This document shows positions 32,093 through 34,087 of a stretch of 34,087 bases of DNA, in pieces (within the stretch, counting starts at the first letter, position 1; each line of letters opens with the position of its first letter). The notes beneath the pieces were generated by a model that saw only the letters and a program-made list of their open reading frames with translations, was not told the origin of the DNA and made no database searches. Position numbers and translations under genes: made by a program. The stretch is from Candidatus Omnitrophota bacterium. Its GTDB lineage: Bacteria > Hinthialibacterota > Hinthialibacteria > OLB16. The DNA lies in the NCBI GenBank assembly GCA_020632575.1, contig JACKFH010000039.1, positions 1 through 34,087 of the forward strand, in the 5' to 3' direction.

Positions 32093-33391
32093 ATGACCGG
32101 TCAGACCCGTGTGTTTCCCAAACTTCTCCGGTTTGGGGTGTTCATCCTATTCGCCTTCGTCCTGTGGGGAAAACCGGCGGCGGCGCAATTTTCTCTGATT
32201 CCCATGGACGACACCCAGTCGGATCATTTGCGCGCTTATGGCGTGGCCTATTGGGCGCTCGAGGCGCCGAGAGACTGGGTGGTCGAATGGGTCCTCAACT
32301 ATCGGGGCGGGGCGTTCATCGTCTACAACACCGATGAAATCAAGCGGAAGTGTATCCTCGAAGGGGTGACAGTCGAATCCCTCTCGCAGCAGGGCCGGGA
32401 TTCGATCCTGAAGCAGATCGAATCCTCCAACATGGAGTTGGTCACTCTGGAAAAGGCCCCGAAAGTGGCCATCTATGCTCCACCTAATCACGAGCCGTGG
32501 GATGACGCGGTCACATTGGCTCTCGAATACTCCAAGATTCCATACGACAAGATCTGGGACCCGGAGGTCCTTTCCGACGAGATCCAGAAGTACGATTGGG
32601 TCCACCTGCATCACGAGGATTTCACCGGTCAGTACGGAAAATTCTATCGCAGTTTCCGCAACGCGCCCTGGTATCGAGAGCGGGTCCGGCTTTATCAGCA
32701 ATCGGCGAAGGAAGCCGGTTTCGATACCGTCGCCGAACACAAGCGCGCGGTCACCGTTCATATCGCCAACTATGTGAGCCAAGGCGGGTTTTTGTTCGCG
32801 ATGTGTTCGGCCTGCGACACGATCGATATCGCCCTTTCAGCCGAGGGGATCGACATTATCGAACCCGAAATCGATGGCACCCCGATGACCGCCGGAGCCC
32901 AGGACAAACTCCGTTACGACAATTGCCTCATGTTCGAGGATTTCACTCTTTACCCGGATCCGATGAGATACGAGTTCAGCAACATCGATTGCGGACCGAC
33001 CGACGGTTTGCCTCCGGTCTATCAGAACCCACGTTTCGGACTCATCGAGTTTAGCGCCAAGCACGATCCGGTCCCCTCCATGCTGACTCAGTGCCACGTG
33101 GACGAAGTCCCCGAGTTCCGGGGGCAAACCTCCGCCTTCCGCAAGGAGTTCATCAAAGACGACGCTCGGGTGCTGGGAGAGTTCCAGGGCGAGGGGGCGG
33201 TCAAGTATGTCCATCGCAATTTCGGCGAGGGGACTGTCACCTTCCTGGGCGGTCACGATCCCGAGGATTATGAACATATCGTGGGCGAACCCGCCACCGA
33301 TCTTTCCCTTCATAAAAACTCACCGGGATATCGTCTTATCCTGAACAACATTCTCTTCCCCGCCGCTAAGAAGAAACAGAGAGAAACCTGA
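32093..33391 (+). CDS. Secreted protein of the family often labelled 'asparagine synthetase B'
   Basis: The ATG at 32093 has GAGG 8 bases upstream and opens a signal peptide (FGVFILFAFVLWG, cleavage near PAAAQ), giving 432 residues; the open frame itself runs back to 31940, inside the previous gene. Segments such as IPMDDTQSDHLRAYG, LLNYRGG-like VLNYRGGAF, YDWVHLHHEDFTGQYG, GGHDPEDYEH and SPGYRLILNNILFPAAKKK match, from memory, a conserved family of exported proteins in Bacteroidota. Those are often named asparagine synthetase B, although no glutaminase or AMP-forming synthetase domain is visible. The central region (APPNHEPWDDAVTLALEY, GGFLFAMC) may have a glutamine-amidotransferase-like fold. 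True function is unknown. The ABC permease gene starts 10 bases after its stop. Confidence 0.8.
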   Translation: MTGQTRVFPKLLRFGVFILFAFVLWGKPAAAQFSLIPMDDTQSDHLRAYGVAYWALEAPRDWVVEWVLNYRGGAFIVYNTDEIKRKCILEGVTVESLSQQGRDSILKQIESSNMELVTLEKAPKVAIYAPPNHEPWDDAVTLALEYSKIPYDKIWDPEVLSDEIQKYDWVHLHHEDFTGQYGKFYRSFRNAPWYRERVRLYQQSAKEAGFDTVAEHKRAVTVHIANYVSQGGFLFAMCSACDTIDIALSAEGIDIIEPEIDGTPMTAGAQDKLRYDNCLMFEDFTLYPDPMRYEFSNIDCGPTDGLPPVYQNPRFGLIEFSAKHDPVPSMLTQCHVDEVPEFRGQTSAFRKEFIKDDARVLGEFQGEGAVKYVHRNFGEGTVTFLGGHDPEDYEHIVGEPATDLSLHKNSPGYRLILNNILFPAAKKKQRET

Positions 33392-33401
33392 GGCTCCGAT
33401 C

Positions 33402-34087
33402 ATGTTCTCGATGTTGTGGACTGGTATAGTCGAGGGGTTCATCGCGTTGTCGGCGAACAAGTTCCGCTCGCTGCTCACCATGTTGGGAATCATCATCGGC
33501 GTCGCGGCCATCGTGGGGGTCGTTTCGATCGGGGATAGCGGGAAACGGCGGGTCCTGAACGAAATCGAGGCGGTCGCTCAACCCACCACTCTTTGGTGTT
33601 TCCCGGATTGGACCGAGGTTCAAAGGCTCGAACAGGAGGGGAAGCCCGTCCGATTTCTCACTTATGAGCAATTCAAGGAATTGAGCCGCCGAGTCGCCGA
33701 TTACGGCACCATCACGACACGAGACAGCGACCGGGTCCGTCTCCAATTCGAGGACCGTGAGATGATCGGGTACACTGCGGGCATCACGCCGGAGTACTTC
33801 GACGCGGTCGGTCTGAAACTCCAAGAAGGGCGGTGGATGACCGAGGCCGACGAAAAGAAAAGAGAGCGGGTCTGCATCATCGGCGAGCAGATTCAGATGG
33901 CTCTGTTTGGAGACCGGCCGGCGGTGGGGGAGGTTGTTCGGGCGGGAAAAGACCGATATACGGTCATCGGGGTTTTGGCCCCCAAGGGGACCTCTTTTTT
34001 CGAGTACCGCTCTTATGACAACCGTTTGTATATTCCCCTCAACACGCTTCGTTACCGGAACGCCTCCAGCAAGAATGTCCATTGGTT
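33402..34087 (+). CDS. MacB/FtsX-type ABC transporter permease (3' truncated by window)
   Basis: Open from the ATG at 33402 to the last base (228 codons plus two bases). TGAGG lies 8 bases before the start. The protein opens with a short amphipathic segment (EGFIALSANKFRSLLTMLGI) and one membrane helix (IIIGVAAIVGVVSIG), then a periplasmic MacB_PCD-type core domain: YTAGITPEYFDAVGLKLQEGRWMTEAD and VCIIGEQIQMALFG. This is the layout of MacB/LolC-type permeases, which have further membrane helices at the C-terminus, here outside the window. These transporters export lipoproteins, peptides or drugs, or drive extracytoplasmic machinery, using a separate ATPase, which should lie downstream. It is coupled to the secreted protein gene (10-base spacer). 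Confidence 0.92.
   Translation, partial: MFSMLWTGIVEGFIALSANKFRSLLTMLGIIIGVAAIVGVVSIGDSGKRRVLNEIEAVAQPTTLWCFPDWTEVQRLEQEGKPVRFLTYEQFKELSRRVADYGTITTRDSDRVRLQFEDREMIGYTAGITPEYFDAVGLKLQEGRWMTEADEKKRERVCIIGEQIQMALFGDRPAVGEVVRAGKDRYTVIGVLAPKGTSFFEYRSYDNRLYIPLNTLRYRNASSKNVHW

Noticed and set aside
32093..33391. Annotation as a real asparagine synthetase B
   Set aside because: There is no N-terminal Cys of a class II glutaminase and no synthetase ATP-binding motif; the protein is exported.
33366..34082. A 238-codon minus-strand frame at the right end
   Set aside because: The plus strand reads as a MacB/FtsX permease with a ribosome site and coupling to the previous gene, so the minus frame is a shadow.
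1..34087. CRISPR arrays, tRNA/rRNA genes, integrases or insertion sequences
   Set aside because: No regular direct-repeat array, cloverleaf-like sequence, transposase or recombinase motif was seen by eye.

Overview
The window is a bacterial chromosome segment of moderately high G+C. No tRNA, rRNA, CRISPR array, integrase or transposase is visible. Several proteins point to a lineage in or near the PVC/FCB groups, such as the Hydrogenedentota/Sumerlaeota/Omnitrophota type of metagenome. The markers are a HEAT-repeat protein ending in a planctomycete-style cytochrome c module, a GspG-like prepilin ending in the PTNGTRSRGELW-type motif, a CHAT/kinase/WD40 giant, and a secreted protein of a family common in Bacteroidota. 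The lineage is an inference from gene families; no phylogenetic marker gene is present.

Layout. At 1-4084 lie a 5'-truncated cytochrome c protein, a prepilin-like protein and a membrane-anchored protein of unknown function on the opposite strand. At 4085-9028 are a REP-like inverted repeat pair, a secreted CocE-type hydrolase, a secreted GH-A-like glycosidase and an orphan VWA protein. At 9019-15246 (minus strand) are a large TPR lipoprotein, a zinc-ribbon coiled-coil protein, a cobalamin-binding-type radical SAM enzyme and a small alpha/beta hydrolase. At 15292-16476 is a secreted DUF4185-like propeller protein. At 16502-21985 (minus) is an ~1830-residue protein joining a CHAT protease-like domain, a degenerate class III cyclase domain, a Ser/Thr kinase, one membrane span, WD40 repeats and a LamG-like domain. 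A divergent promoter carrying a perfect 12-bp inverted repeat separates it from a small secreted protein. A STAS protein and a textbook NikR follow.

At 23755-27771 (minus) is a complete cobalamin-riboswitch transcription unit: promoter, aptamer, intrinsic terminator, then two secreted beta-propeller-like proteins. Neither is a recognised B12 gene. At 27834-30405 (minus) an MBOAT O-acyltransferase overlaps an SGNH/AlgJ-like partner. The right end is a plus-strand operon. It holds a thymidine-phosphorylase homologue that has lost key catalytic residues, a secreted protein of the family usually mislabelled 'asparagine synthetase B', and a MacB-like ABC permease cut by the window edge.

The two candidates for undescribed systems are the CHAT-pseudocyclase-kinase-WD40-LamG sensor and the B12-riboswitch-controlled propeller operon. 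The degenerate phosphorylase operon is third. All calls come from reading motifs by eye; no database search was run.
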